Shown: positions 14,091 through 48,419 of the stretch, piece after piece | Position numbering within the stretch: the first letter of the stretch is position 1 | How the letters are laid out: each line of letters begins with the position of its first letter | Assembly: GCA_034509425.1 (NCBI GenBank) | Contig: JAVTVJ010001387.1 | Span: 430,690-494,689, forward strand | Direction of reading: 5' to 3' | DNA from: Eopsaltria australis | Taxonomy: Eukaryota > Chordata > Aves > Passeriformes > Petroicidae | DNA length: 64,000 bases | Notes under the pieces: model-generated | Told to the model about the DNA's origin: nothing | The model's database searches: none | Seen by the model: the letters and a program-made list of their open reading frames with translations, nothing else | Translations under genes and position numbers: made by a program

Positions 14091-16293
14091 TTGCTGTAGA
14101 CACAGAGAAGACAAGGGGGCTAATGTGTACATCTCAAACACTGACAGCCAGATAGCTCTGGAGCCTGCCATAGTTTGTTGGTGATGACAGCCAGGAATTG
14201 TTGGTGATAACACACTGAGAAAGAACAGGATGTGGCTGGAGAAGAGGCCATAAGGAGGTAGGGCAGCACATTTCTGGGACAAATGTCCTTGTTCTGGCTC
14301 CTGGAGATGAGCACAACACAGCACAGCACAAGTGCAGGGATGAGGCTGAGGAGTGGGCATGGACTGTAAGAGGGGATCGAGACCACCAGAGATCCCCAAA
14401 GCCTTCTGAACCATTTCCAGAAAGGTCTAGAGCAATGGACTGCACAGTATTACTAATCTGCATAGAAAAAGCGAATTTTTTTTCCAAGATGGGGAGATTT
14501 ATCTGTAAAATGTACCCCCATAAAGCCTGTGTGTGAAGGTGATCCCAGAACACTTAACATACCATCACCTGGATCAGTGCTGGAGCCAGGACTGTGACCT
14601 AACCTTCTCCCTTTTTTTCCTTTCACTCTCTCTCCTCCTCTCCAATTCATCCCTCTGTTCTCTTTCACCCTACCCCATTACCCAAACCCAGTGCCATGTG
14701 CTTATACCAATTTACATGCCAGGAGTATAATTTACTCATAAAACTTTGTAGGCTTTTGCAGCCCCTCTGACTTGTAATTTCTTTCAACCATGAGCATCTA
14801 CAAATCTTGGGTACTCCCTTCCCCCTTAAGCCACAATTTCTGACTCTGCTTTGAACCTGGATGATCCTGTAATTACCATCATGGGGGCTGACAACTGGAA
14901 AAGTGCTATGGGTATGGAATTCTCTTCCAACACTGCATTATTTCACATGCATTTTTCAAACAAGGTAAAGAGACGTCTACTCCATTGCTGAAAACTTTCT
15001 TTCTCATACTTACAGTATCATTTTCATAGTTGGATCTGTTCAGTGTATCTTAGATATGCTCACATGTCAGAGACTGCAGGTATCTCAGTACAAGTACCTA
15101 CAAAACAAGTAACAGCTTAACTGAGAAGCAGACATCTGGCCTATGCTTCCAGTTCCTAGAAACAAGAATGAGGATGAAAACAGGGATAGGATGTGCTTGG
15201 GTATGGGAAAGAGAATGTGACACTGGAGAGAAAGAGACATAGATTTATTAGGAACAAGCAGAGCACCACGAAAGAATGAGAAGATGCAGAGCAGATGAAG
15301 CTGTTCTCCTTCAACACTAATCCTATTGCTGTCCTGGTTGTGCTGCCAGTACAAATGGTGCCCCTGTTCATAGAGGGATGAGGTTGCAAAGAGCTGCTCT
15401 AAGTACTCCCACCTTCCTCCAGCCCCAGACCAGTCCTTACAGGGTACATACAGCAAGGCAATACATCTAGAAGGGTAAGTGGAGAAAAGGATTTCTTTTA
15501 CTCCCAGGTGTGGGAGTAAATTTTCCTTCTGCAAACAGCAAAGCAGTTTTCTCCTGCTGCGTTGTCCTTTTCCCTTTCTGTGGCCCTGTTTGACACTGAA
15601 TTTCTGATGTCTGCACATAAAGTGCTCTCACAAAAGGCATCTCCCTCACCATCCAGCTCCAATTTGCTCTAGGACCCTATTTCAAGTAGAAAACAGCACA
15701 CCATGTTATCTTGACATAAATAATACAGAAAGGGGCTAAATATAGCAGACTTAATTCTGATCTGTCCTACAGATACGTGCAATTTGAGCTTTTAACATAT
15801 TTTACTAACAAAATGAATCAGTAAAGGAATTTCACATGGGATCTTGGTTTTTGACAGCATTATTCAGACATCTTTAATGATCACAGAGATTTTAAGCAGA
15901 AAAAGGAGTGAGCACCATGATGATCATGTAGACAGAGCCTTAGTGAAGTTCATTTTCACACAGGGCTTGTCTGCCAGAAGAGACCAGGGAGAGGAGGGAA
16001 TGATGGTTTTCCTGGTGAGCTCTCTGCCTTTCTGTCCTACACACCTGGGCCTCTTTCTAGCATGTTGATGTATATGTTTCTCCACATGTGACAGCACTGC
16101 TGGGTCAGGAGGGCAATTCACTCCTGACACACTGCATGCCTTTCCAGAGCAGGGCAGTAGTTGCTGTGCATCAGCCTACAACATACAAACAGCAGAGCAC
16201 ATTTGTCAGCAGCTCACACACCAGGCAAACCGGGTCAGGCATTTGTAGACAGAGGAACATGTCAATCAATAATATTACCTTAATATTCCCACT
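14091..16293. other. Intergenic, no gene recognised
   Basis: The longest frame is a 177-codon open frame on the minus strand (15085-15618). It has no domain I can recognise and a composition typical of noncoding sequence read in frame. No splice-bounded exon or named repeat was identified. Confidence 0.45.
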
Positions 16294-16333
16294 TGCTATT
16301 ACAAAATGTCAACTGCTATTACAAAATGTCAAC
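16294..16333 (+). repeat. Perfect 2 x 20-bp tandem duplication
   Basis: TGCTATTACAAAATGTCAAC occurs twice head to tail (16294-16313 and 16314-16333) without a mismatch. The identity suggests a recent slippage or small duplication event. Confidence 0.95.
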
Positions 16334-17109
16334 CCCTAATTCCAGCTGAGAGAGACTAGAAGGCACAATCTATCAAGTCAGTAAAGCTTGTTCACTAGCA
16401 CAAATAACCCATGCTTCTCTCTACCCTGAAACAAGAGGCTTGACATGGGCTAGAAATGGTTTCTTCTTCCTCATTTTCCTCTCTCCACTTCCTTCTCCTC
16501 TCCCACCCTGAGAAATTTCAGCTAAAATTGTTCATGAGAGAATACTGGCATGCAGTATAACCTTCCTTATCCACTCTTCTCTTTCAATGCATTTGGCATA
16601 AAGTCCTTCTAACAGTAAGTGACCCCAGCCTCTTACTGAGAGGGTGATGTGCTCTTAGCAGGTTGTGGTGAGGAATGGCACAAGGATTTCAAAGGCCTGA
16701 GCAAGAGGTGACGTGGTGGATGTCAGTATTTTGGAGCCATTTGTGGAATCCATCAGCCTGTCAGCTCAGTACTGCTAAGGCCAAGCCACTGGTGTGTGGT
16801 GGCTGTGTGAGGGTGATTACATCTCAGAGTTGGGGTAAAGACAGCCAGGCACTACCAGTGTTCAGCCGACTTGAAGTCACAGGTCTTGTTTGGAACCAGG
16901 GGAGGCTTTTCCTTTGCACTCTTGGCTTTTTCCCTTGGTGAGTTTTTGAGTAGGACATAACAGCTAGTGGGGTGTCTGCATCGGGGAAACAAAATACTGC
17001 TGGTCTACAGCAAAACCACTCACAAAAATCCGTAATGAAACTTATCCTGTGGGTGATAGATCCCTGTGAGTCTTAACATTCTCCCTTTATTCTCTAGTCC
17101 TTTTTCTAC
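16334..17109. other. Region upstream of the SLC49A3 CpG island
   Basis: AT-leaning noncoding sequence between the small tandem duplication and the start of the CpG island. I see no gene on either strand. If the island is bidirectional, a divergent transcript would begin near its right edge, but nothing in the sequence demonstrates one. Confidence 0.4.
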
Positions 17110-17560
17110 TCCTCTCAGCGATCAGCCCCCCAGGACAGAGCTGCTCCCCAAGGCTTCTCCCTGCTCACGCCACCACGAGCACTCCAGCCGCGGCGGTGCC
17201 GCTGGATGCTGCCCGGAGGCGAGAGCTAACGGGGACTCTCAAGGCACCGCGGAGCCGTCAGCGGGCACCAGTGATGGTGGCGATGCCGATGTTGTTGTTT
17301 TCAGGACACACGAGTAGGAGAGGCGTCTCCTTGCCAGGGCGCCCCCCTTCCCGCGCACCTCAGCAGCCCCGGTGCGGAGCGCCGGGCTTTCCCCGCGGAG
17401 GAGCGCGGCAGGGCAGCCCCGGCTCCGCGGGGAAGGGCTGGCGCTCGGCCCAGCGCGGCTCCGCAGCGAGGGCGCGCCCGCAGCGCAGTCCCGGCCGGGG
17501 CCGCCCCGGGGAGGCCGGGAAGGGCGGCGGGGCGGGGCGGGGCCGGACGGGGCAGTGCCG

Positions 17561-17600
17561 AGCCGAGCCGAGCCGAGCCGCGCCGAGCCGCGCCGAGCGC
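17561..17600 (+). repeat. (AGCCG)n pentanucleotide repeat in the 5' UTR or proximal promoter
   Basis: Eight consecutive 5-bp units, five exact AGCCG (the first four consecutive) and three variants (CGCCG twice, AGCGC last), run up to the base before the start codon region. The tract is extremely GC-rich and likely to be structured in RNA. Confidence 0.9.
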
Positions 17601-17601
17601 G

Positions 17602-41098
<23,497 letters not shown>

Positions 41099-42870
41099 AC
41101 AGGCCAAAAAGGGGATGCCAAGGGCCAAAGACTCGGACTACTGGGCATGGACCAATCCTGAGCTGATACACTGGGATATCCATGTCATGTTGCACAACAA
41201 GCAAAGACTAGAGCAAGTAGCACCTTTGCTGTGCATTCCTCAGTCTTGTGTTTATTTGGGGATCTGGGCTGTTAAGAAAGGCTGTCCTGTCAGAAATGTC
41301 AAAGTGGGAATGGACAACTATGCACACAACTGAATTTTTTAGCTGACTTGATTCAAGCTAAAGAAATGTTACAGTGGAGGGTAGCATCATATTTCAGCCA
41401 TTTTTTTATTTTCATGTATGTGGATCAACGGTGAAGGTTTCAGAAAGATGGAAGCTGTGCCTGCCACAAAGCCAGTGGAAAACTTCTATTTAAGGACTGT
41501 GGTTCTTGTACTGCATAACAACTCTTCCCTCATGTTGGAGCTAATTGTGCCTCTTAGTTGAAGGGCAGTAGAAGCTAGAGCATCCTTCCATTCCAGTGGG
41601 GATATGTAAGTCTGTAACACACTGTAATATTAATCTGTTACAATGAGTCACTTTGTCTTCCGCAAGAAAAGAAAAGCCTTGCCTGTAATGCTGCTTACAA
41701 AAGAAAACGGCAATAGGCAGCAGAAGTTAAATACAGCAGCATTTCTCATCCCTCTGGTTCCCTAAATGCTAAATGCTAAGACATTCAGGATTAGCTTGTT
41801 TCACTTGAGATTCTGTTTCTTCACCTCTCTTGCAATTTCTGTGGTTTAAGTTTTCCACAAGAAGATGAACCTGCTGGTTTAGTATTAGACTAATGTGATG
41901 CTCTCCTGTAGAGCATCACTCTTTGGGCAATGACACCATAGTGGCTGGCATGGTGGAAGCTCACAGAAGAACTGGCAAAAGTGACACCTTAGTGCAGGGA
42001 CTTGTCATAAGTTTCTGCAGGTGACAGAGGCTTTAGGGAGGAGACCAAGTAAGAAACAACAAACACCTTCCAGTTCTCTCTGCAACTGACATCTGTTCTT
42101 TAGTGTTAGAAGAGATGGGAAGTAACAAAAAAGATCCCATTTGGAGTTCAGTTACACTGACAATTACAATGGGTATGACTGGATTTTTCATTTTACACTA
42201 CTTCCAAGTAATGTCCTGCTTTGGACTGCTGGTCTGGATGTGCTACCTGAGAAATTCTTACTTTATAACATTTATGTGGTAAAAAAACCAATTACATAGT
42301 TGGGATTTTGTGATGCTTCATATTATAGGTATTTCAAGGGAATGAGTACTTGCTGATTAAGGGACCTTGATGCAAATTAAACCTGTGACTAGCTTTATCC
42401 AGTCCAGCTGGAAGATGATCCCAATGCCAAGAACGCACTGTCCCTGAGGACCACTGTACAAAGGAGTTCTCCCAGTGCCTAAATTCTCTTCCCCATTAGC
42501 ATCTGGAAAGCTCTCCCTTTTTAAAACACCTGTTTGCATCCTTCTAAGGAGCCTGCTCGTTCCTACAGCTCCAGCCTTGCTCTCACTAGTAAGCACTGAT
42601 GTTTGTCAAAAGGAGCAGGAAAGAAGTCTGAAACCAAAGTGAAACAAGATTGTTTAAGCCTGTCAGAGGAATGAGATTAGCTGTCTTTTGCAAAACTAGC
42701 TGGTCAGTTCTGCAGTCCTGGAACTAATACACCAAACAGATTTACACCAAATTTACCTGCCACTTTTGAATTCCACTGTACTGAGAAGCAAAAAGCACTT
42801 GATACTTTATAATTTTATATATTTACAAATGTTTATGTTTTTTAATAAAGGGTGGTTTAAGAAAAGATTA
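41099..42870 (+). other. SLC49A3: SLC49A3 3' UTR
   Basis: AT-leaning noncoding sequence after the stop codon, without further splice-bounded coding. It runs to a canonical AATAAA at 42844-42849, so cleavage is expected some 15-25 bp later. Earlier alternative cleavage cannot be excluded. Confidence 0.6.
42844..42849 (+). terminator. Polyadenylation signal AATAAA
   Basis: Canonical hexamer 1.75 kb after the SLC49A3 stop codon, followed directly by a GGTGGTTT element that could serve as the downstream GU-rich element. It is the best candidate for the main 3' end. Confidence 0.6.
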
Positions 42871-43949
42871 ACCTCTTCTCACTGTATCAATCTTTTAAAA
42901 AGTATTTTACAGATGTAGGGGTGCATCAGATCTGCTGTGCAGCACAAAGCAAAGGCCCCTGTATTTGCCAGACGTCATTAACTTGTGCTTACACTGACAA
43001 TGTGTGAATCTCGGATTCTTAAAATGACCATGTGAAATTAGCTGTAGGTTAAACTACGGTTAGATCTCTTTTGAAAGATAGGTTAAAGGAGTAAGGAAAT
43101 ACTGCTAGCAACTGTCTCCAAAACCTGCTGGTTTGCCCTGGTCAGAGAGTCTGCCTGTACCAGCTGAGACACTGTTATCTTTATACAAGCACATAAAAGA
43201 GATTCTAAAATGGGGAGACTTTTCTCTCTATTAATGCATGAGACATACCGATGGGTGAGGCTCTCTCTGGATTCCTAATGAGTAGTTGCTCCTTCACTGT
43301 ATGATTTGTCATACCCTGACAGTGTGCCATAAAGGCATGATGGCACTGCAACAGTGAGGCTAGGCAGCTCACGCAGGTACATGCTTTGCACCATCAGCTG
43401 CTCCTGGCTCAGCTAACTTCACGTCTCATGTTTAGAACAAAAGAGACTCAAGTGTCCATGCTAGTCTGTAATTACCACAATAGTTGAAGCAGACTTTCTG
43501 CTGTATACTCTTCTCTTCAAGACTGTATAACTCATCTATCTCACAGCTCACTTAGAGATGTGTCTTTCCCAGGAAAACCTATGGAAAATGTGAAGCTGAA
43601 ATCTTAGCAGAAAAGAGGGATTTTGATGTTAAGGCATGGGCCAGGTATGCTGGGAACCCATGTCCTTTCCCTGCCAAAGGAGTGGTCTGTCTGCCTTAAC
43701 CCTTCCATAACCCCAGCAGAGACCTCTTAGAATTCAGTCTGTAGGGGTCACTGGAAAACTGCAGAAAGCCCCCTGCAAAGGTGAATGGTCCTGGCTGTGG
43801 TTGGGTCTCAGTAGAGACCTTCTGCTTTCCATGAAGTCGAAGGAGAGGAGATGGGACAACCATGTCACTGGTCCCATCACAGCAGTGGATCAGAGAGAAG
43901 CCCTCTGAAACAGGCAGGGATACACAATCTTGCTGTGGCAGCAATCTGA
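42871..43949. other. Intergenic, no gene recognised
   Basis: About 1.1 kb downstream of SLC49A3 with no recognisable exon on either strand. In mammals MYL5 lies next to this end of the gene, in the opposite orientation. I found no EF-hand-like coding sequence here. Confidence 0.45.
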
Positions 43950-46036
43950 GGTCTGCAATGTAGCCTCTCCCTCCAGCAGTTCTGTCTGGGTGGGGACAGC
44001 AGACACCACCAGGGTAGATAGGGCAGATCTCAGATTGCAGGAAGAGACATGTTTTTCCTGGGGCAGGGAGAGGCAGCAAACCTGCCTGCAAAACGTGCTC
44101 AGGTGGTGCACCTCCTGCAGCAGGTGGCAGAGCTGCAGAAGGCAGTGAGAAGGCTGTACAACATCAGGGAGACTGGGAAGGTGTTAGATTGCTGGTCCCA
44201 AGCACAGCCTGCAGTGGCCCCATAAGCCAACAACCAAACAGCCAGAAAAACTCCCTCATCAGTACACATGGAAGGGAGGGGACTAATAATGCAGAAGGAA
44301 TGGAGGCTTGCAACAGCAAGGACCACAGAGGGAAGAGATGTCACTGAAGCCTGAAGTGCCCTTGCATAATCCCTTTGTTGCTCTGCAGGCTGAAGAGGAA
44401 AGATCTGTCACATCACTAGAGGCACTGGAGCTGAGTAAGGCAGCCCCATCTGCTCCCTGTATAACAACCAGTTAGGCAGCCCCATCTGCTCCCACAGCAC
44501 AGCCAGCACAAAGAAAAGACAACAGGTGATAGCAGTAGGTGACTTCTGAGAGGTTTAGAGGTATCCCTTTGATGACCTGACACGCTCTTTAGAGAGGTGT
44601 TGCTTACTGGGGAGTCATAGCAGGGATGTCACTGATAGACTACTGAGCCTTGTACAGTCCACTGACTATTACACACTGCTGTTTCATTAATCCTCCCCTC
44701 AAAGGAAAGGTGTTTGAAAGGGCCAGTCAGATCTGACAAATCAACAAATGGTTGCAGGCTGGTACCACAATCAGGGTTTTGACTTCTTGGACCACATGAC
44801 TCACCTTGAGAATTCCATGTACTGAGGGCTGATGGGACCTGTCAGGGGAAAGCAAGAAAGAAAGGGAAAAGCATCTTCAGCCATAGACTTGCCAGGCTGG
44901 TGAAGACGGCTTTAAATTCAAGGAATCAGGAGGTGGGAACCTCATTCCATCTTCATCCTTCCAGTCTGATGGCAAATCAGCAAGAGATGCCCAGAGCTAG
45001 GAGCGGATCAGGAGGAGAATACATGAAATGTCACAAAGGAATTCCTGACACTCCAGCCAGTAAGTCAGCTTCATCAGGGCCTGAACTTAAATGCCTTTGT
45101 GCAAACACACACAGCATGGGGAATGAACAAGAGGAGTTAGAGATGGCCTAACAGGCATCACAGAGATATGGTGGGGTGTCTCCTACAGCTCAAGCATTGG
45201 AATGAGAGGTTACAGGCTCTTTCGAAGACAGGCAGGAGAGACAAAGTGTTGCTCTCTGTGCCAAGGACATGCTGAAGTGGATGGAGTTGTGCCCTGGGAT
45301 GGGTGAGGAGGCAACCAAGAGCTCATGGGTCTGGATTAAAGGGAATGCAGGGACAGGCAACATCATAGCAGGGGCTGCTACAGGCTGCCTGACCAGGAAC
45401 ACTGAGTGGATGAGTCCCTCTATAGACAGACAGGAGCAGCCTCACATTCACAAGCCTGGCCCACAGAGGGGAGAGGATTGAATCACCCTGGGAGCTGTTC
45501 AAGGGACAATACAGCAGGACATGAGCAATCCTGGAGGTTCCTGGAAGACAATTATAATTTCCTTCTCCAAGTGACAGAGAAGGAGAGGTTCTATACAGGA
45601 CCTTGTTCTCACCAAGAAGGAGAAGCTGGTGAGGATGTAAAGCCCAGGGGCAGTCTTGGCCACAGTGACCACGAAATGGTGGAGTTTGAGATCTTCAGGG
45701 CAGTGAGGAAGGTGCACAGCAAGCTCACCACCCTGGACTTCAGGACAGCAGATTTTGACTTCTTCAGGGGTGTTATGGGATAAAGTCCTGGAGGGAAGAG
45801 AAGCCCAGAAAAGCTGGTTGATATTCAAGGATCACCTCCTTCAAGCTCAGCAGCAATGCATCCCAGCAAGGAGGAAGTCAGGCAAAAATTGCCTGGAGGC
45901 TTGCATGGATGAAGGAGGAATACCTGGACACACTCAAACACAACAAGGAAACACACAGAGGATGGAGGCAAGCAAAGGTAGCCTGGGAGAAGTGCAGAGA
46001 GATTGCCCAAACCACCAGGAATCAAGTTAGGAAAGA
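43950..46036 (+). mobile_element. CR1 LINE retaining 5' half (ORF1-side region to endonuclease)
   Basis: About 2.1 kb in sense order. A 'cagcaggtggcagagctgca' region comes first, then 'agaggcactggagctgagta', then 'ttgccaggctggtgaagacg', then the start of ORF2 ('ggaatgaacaagaggagtta'). The endonuclease part follows. At 45660-45780 a frame reads GHSDHEMVEFEIF and later LTTLDFRTADFDFF, the SDH endonuclease motif and the segment after it. It ends abruptly at 46036, where an LTR starts. Frames are broken in several places. Most avian CR1 copies keep only the 3' end, so a copy keeping the 5' half is uncommon. Confidence 0.88.
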
Positions 46037-46620
46037 TGTGTTGGTTTTACCTGGCCTGGTTTTTAGTAGTGGGGAAGATCACAGAGGCAGCTTCTCTGAG
46101 AAGCTGCTGGAAGCTTCTACTATGTCCAGCAGAGCCAATCCCTGATGGCTCTGAAGATGGACATGCTGCTGGCCAAGGCTGGGCCAATTAGAGATGATGA
46201 TAGTGCCTCTGTGATAACATATTTAAGAAGAAAATCAAAACAAAGATGGGGGTAGTTTTAATTCTAGCCAGAGAAGAGGAGGAGGTGAGAACATGAGATG
46301 GAAACAGCCCTGCAGACACCAAGGTCAGTGCAGAAGGAGGGTGAGGAGGTGCTCCAGGTGCCAGAGCCAAGATTTCTCTGCAGGCCGTGGTGAGGACCAT
46401 GGTGAAGCAGCTGTGCCCCTGCAGCCCATGGGGATCCAGGGGTGTTGCAGAGATCCACCCACAGCCTGTGAGGGAGGTGCTCACGCCAGAGCAGGTGGAT
46501 GCCTGGAGGAGGCTGGGGTCCTGTGGGAGATCCATGGAGAGAGAGGGCCCCTGCTTCCAGGCTGGAGCAACCTGTCCTTGGAGGGCTGCACCCCGTGGTA
46601 TTGTGCTTAGGGAGTTGGTT
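46037..46620 (+). mobile_element. LTR fragment of an avian endogenous retrovirus (ERVL-like)
   Basis: Begins TGTGTTGGTTTTACC directly after CR1 sequence. It continues with recognisable LTR segments: 'gagaagctgctggaagcttc', 'gataacatatttaagaagaa' (a TATA-like element near 46215), 'cctgcagacaccaaggtcag' and 'gagcaggtggatgcctggag'. I recall this word order from a widespread avian LTR family, probably ERVL-type. The 3' end is not clear and appears truncated near 46600, and no viral gene follows. Family assignment is from memory. Confidence 0.6.
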
Positions 46621-46700
46621 GGTGCAGCTCTCAGTGCTTGGCCCCAGAGACATCAGAGGATTTTCCCTGGCCAGGGCACTCAAGAGTCACTCTCAGCAAC

Positions 46701-46706
46701 AGAAGT
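46701..46706 (+). repeat. Left 6-bp target-site duplication of the solo LTR
   Basis: AGAAGT immediately before the TGTTGGG start of the LTR. It is identical to the hexamer directly after the LTR end at 47072-47077. Confidence 0.9.
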
Positions 46707-47071
46707 TGTTGGGAAATGGCCATTTCTGCCTGCACAGACATAAGGTATAAGTGAGCAATCCAGACTCCATAGACAAGTGTTAGGCCTCTGCTCAAGGCTG
46801 TTCTCAAAACAACTGTGGGAAAGGGAGACATGAGAGCTGTAAACAAGGTGCAGGTGTCTAGAGATTAGCTTGGCAGAAGAAACTGTTGATGTTATTGCCT
46901 TCTGATACCAGTTTGTGTGTTAATTAGATTAGAGAAAGATCCCGTGTAAAACTTCTGTAAGTGAATAATATTTTGAGCACGTAAGGTAGTATAAGTATGT
47001 GCACTGTCTGACAATAAACGAGCTTGATTTATGAATCACATTGGATCGTCATCTTGCTCCTCTCGCCGACA
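46707..47071 (+). mobile_element. Solo LTR (365 bp), 6-bp target duplication, ERVK/alpharetrovirus-like
   Basis: The element starts TGTTGGGAAA, ends CGCCGACA (the TG...CA termini of LTRs) and is flanked on both sides by AGAAGT. It carries a TATA-like GTATAAGTA at about 46989 and a polyadenylation hexamer AATAAA at 47013-47018, 55 bp before the 3' end, in the usual U3-R-U5 order. A 6-bp duplication is typical of alpha- and betaretrovirus-like (ERVK) elements in birds. No internal retroviral sequence is present, so the provirus was removed by LTR-LTR recombination. Confidence 0.9.
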
Positions 47072-47077
47072 AGAAGT
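47072..47077 (+). repeat. Right 6-bp target-site duplication of the solo LTR
   Basis: AGAAGT directly after the CCGACA end of the LTR. The sequence continues GATCTGGGA, which is also what follows AGAAGT in the paralogous empty site at 53232. Confidence 0.9.
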
Positions 47078-47179
47078 GATCTGGGAAGGGAAAATTCACA
47101 CAGGGAACTGGGATGGTTTCCTTCATGAGGGACCCAGGCATTTCTTCTATTCCTCCCAGGGTTCTTTTCTACCATGCTG

Positions 47180-47600
47180 CAGCATGAGTGATGGAGCAGC
47201 TCAACATCCCCAGCTGTCTCCAGATGCCAAAGCACACAGCAGGCATGGTCATGGAGCTGGACAGGAGTTGGACAAATCCTGTCCCATCTGTCTGGACAGC
47301 TGGGAGGAGGCCAGCTATGCACTGCCATGGCTGCCCTGCTTCTGCTAAGTGTGCCCTGTGCAGTGTGCTGGGAGCAAGCCTGAGTGGCCCCTTTGCAAAA
47401 GGACGGTGATCTCCATCCTGCACTTGGTATGAAGGGGGTTACAGCTTTGAGGAGCATGTCATTCCACCCCACGGGGCACCACTGGACATGTTCCACCTGA
47501 GAGGAGGTGGTCCTGGGTACCCAGCTACTCCCAGTCTGCACAGCCCTGCAACACCCTGGCCATCAGTGGGAGGACAGCCACAGCCAGTGGCTGAAGGTGA
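47180..47600 (+). pseudogene. RING-finger pseudogene, copy 1 (Topors-like avian family)
   Basis: In one frame the sequence reads DKSCPICLDSWEEASYALPW (Cys codons 47280 and 47289), the first part of a C3HC4 RING. It then reads LPCFC, a TAA stop at 47346, and in the same frame SKPEWPLCKR and a TGA at 47430. Relative to an intact RING the third cysteine is Trp, the histidine is Pro, a position in the CxxC spacing is a stop, and the seventh cysteine is Trp. The later piece EHVIPPHGAP is still readable. It is therefore dead. The wording resembles an avian multi-copy family annotated as E3 ubiquitin ligase Topors-like; that name is from memory. Confidence 0.65.
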
Positions 47601-47718
47601 GTACAGCAACTGGAATTGCAGTACATGTGAAGTTGTATTCACTGGTTAATGCCTTCATTTACACAGAAATTTAAAAAAAACCCCAAATCTAACACAAAAA
47701 TAATGGACCCCGCTCCAG

Positions 47719-48010
47719 GTTTGCATTTCTGCAGTTGATCCCAGGGCAGATGTTTTCACCTAGGGAGACTCCACAGTCAGCCCGTGCCCCACCATTCAAC
47801 CTCGCAAGCCCTGCTCCTCAGGGCACCCTGTGCCCCACATCTCGGGCCTCTGCTCTCCTACCAGCCTGCACTGCCCACTGCAGCCTCACTACAGCAGCAC
47901 CCAAATCCCTCGTCCTGCCCGTAGTCATGACTTGCTGCTGCTCTCTGCATCGGCCCAGGGATGTACCCTGCCAGGGCAGGAGCCCCAAGAAATCCAACAA
48001 GGGGAAGTGC
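47719..48010 (+). repeat. Highly similar 292-bp block, copy A
   Basis: Aligns without gaps to 55059-55350 with 8 mismatches counted by eye (about 97% identity). The sequence on both sides of the block differs far more between the two units. The final 35 bp resemble a CR1 segment ('ttcaacaaggggaagtgcaa' in copy B). The rest of the block I cannot assign to a family. Confidence 0.85.
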
Positions 48011-48205
48011 AGTTTGCAGTAAAAGAGAAGTGGGTGAGTGTTCAGAACAGGCAAATGAGAAAAGGAAGTCCCAAGGGATGAATGTAATTTATTCAAGCCT
48101 TTGTTTACCTTTCCTTTTTTTGGCTGGTGAATAAAATTGTAGTGAGTGGGGAGGCTGAGGAGCTGTCCTGGGGGAGCCAGGCATTGTGCAAAATCCCTTG
48201 GTGTG

Positions 48206-48419
48206 AAGCTAGCAGCTTACTTACAGAAAAGTTGCACAGAACCTGCCAGGTAGTTGTAAGACTTCATGGCCATTGTGAGCCGATTTTGTGGGAAAGCAGC
48301 ACACCTCAGTGTTGAAAGCAGTGCATTCAGATAATCCCTCTTGTAGGAAAGAACGCAAATTTTGGGTGCTTTGACTAGAATTGGGCAGAGTATGGAGTCT
48401 TGTGGAGTCAGCAAGAGCT
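48206..48419. other. Spacer, nothing recognised
   Basis: Short noncoding stretch between duplication unit A and the G/T-rich region. Confidence 0.4.

Larger units (their letters stand above)
46670..48205 (+). repeat. Duplication unit A (RING pseudogene copy 1 and flanks)
   Basis: Paralogous to 53200-55545. Shared order: a short left flank ('ccagggca' to 'cagaagt'), the 'gatctggga' segment, the RING pseudogene, a 292-bp block, and a right flank through 'tttattcaagcc' and 'tggctggtgaataaaatt'. Unit A contains the solo LTR that unit B lacks, and lacks about 1.18 kb present in unit B between the RING part and the 292-bp block. Outer limits are approximate. Confidence 0.85.

Noticed and set aside
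15085..15618. 177-codon minus-strand open frame
   Set aside because: No recognisable domain, no splice or promoter context, and a composition like translated noncoding DNA. Similarity to an LTR end was considered but could not be supported.
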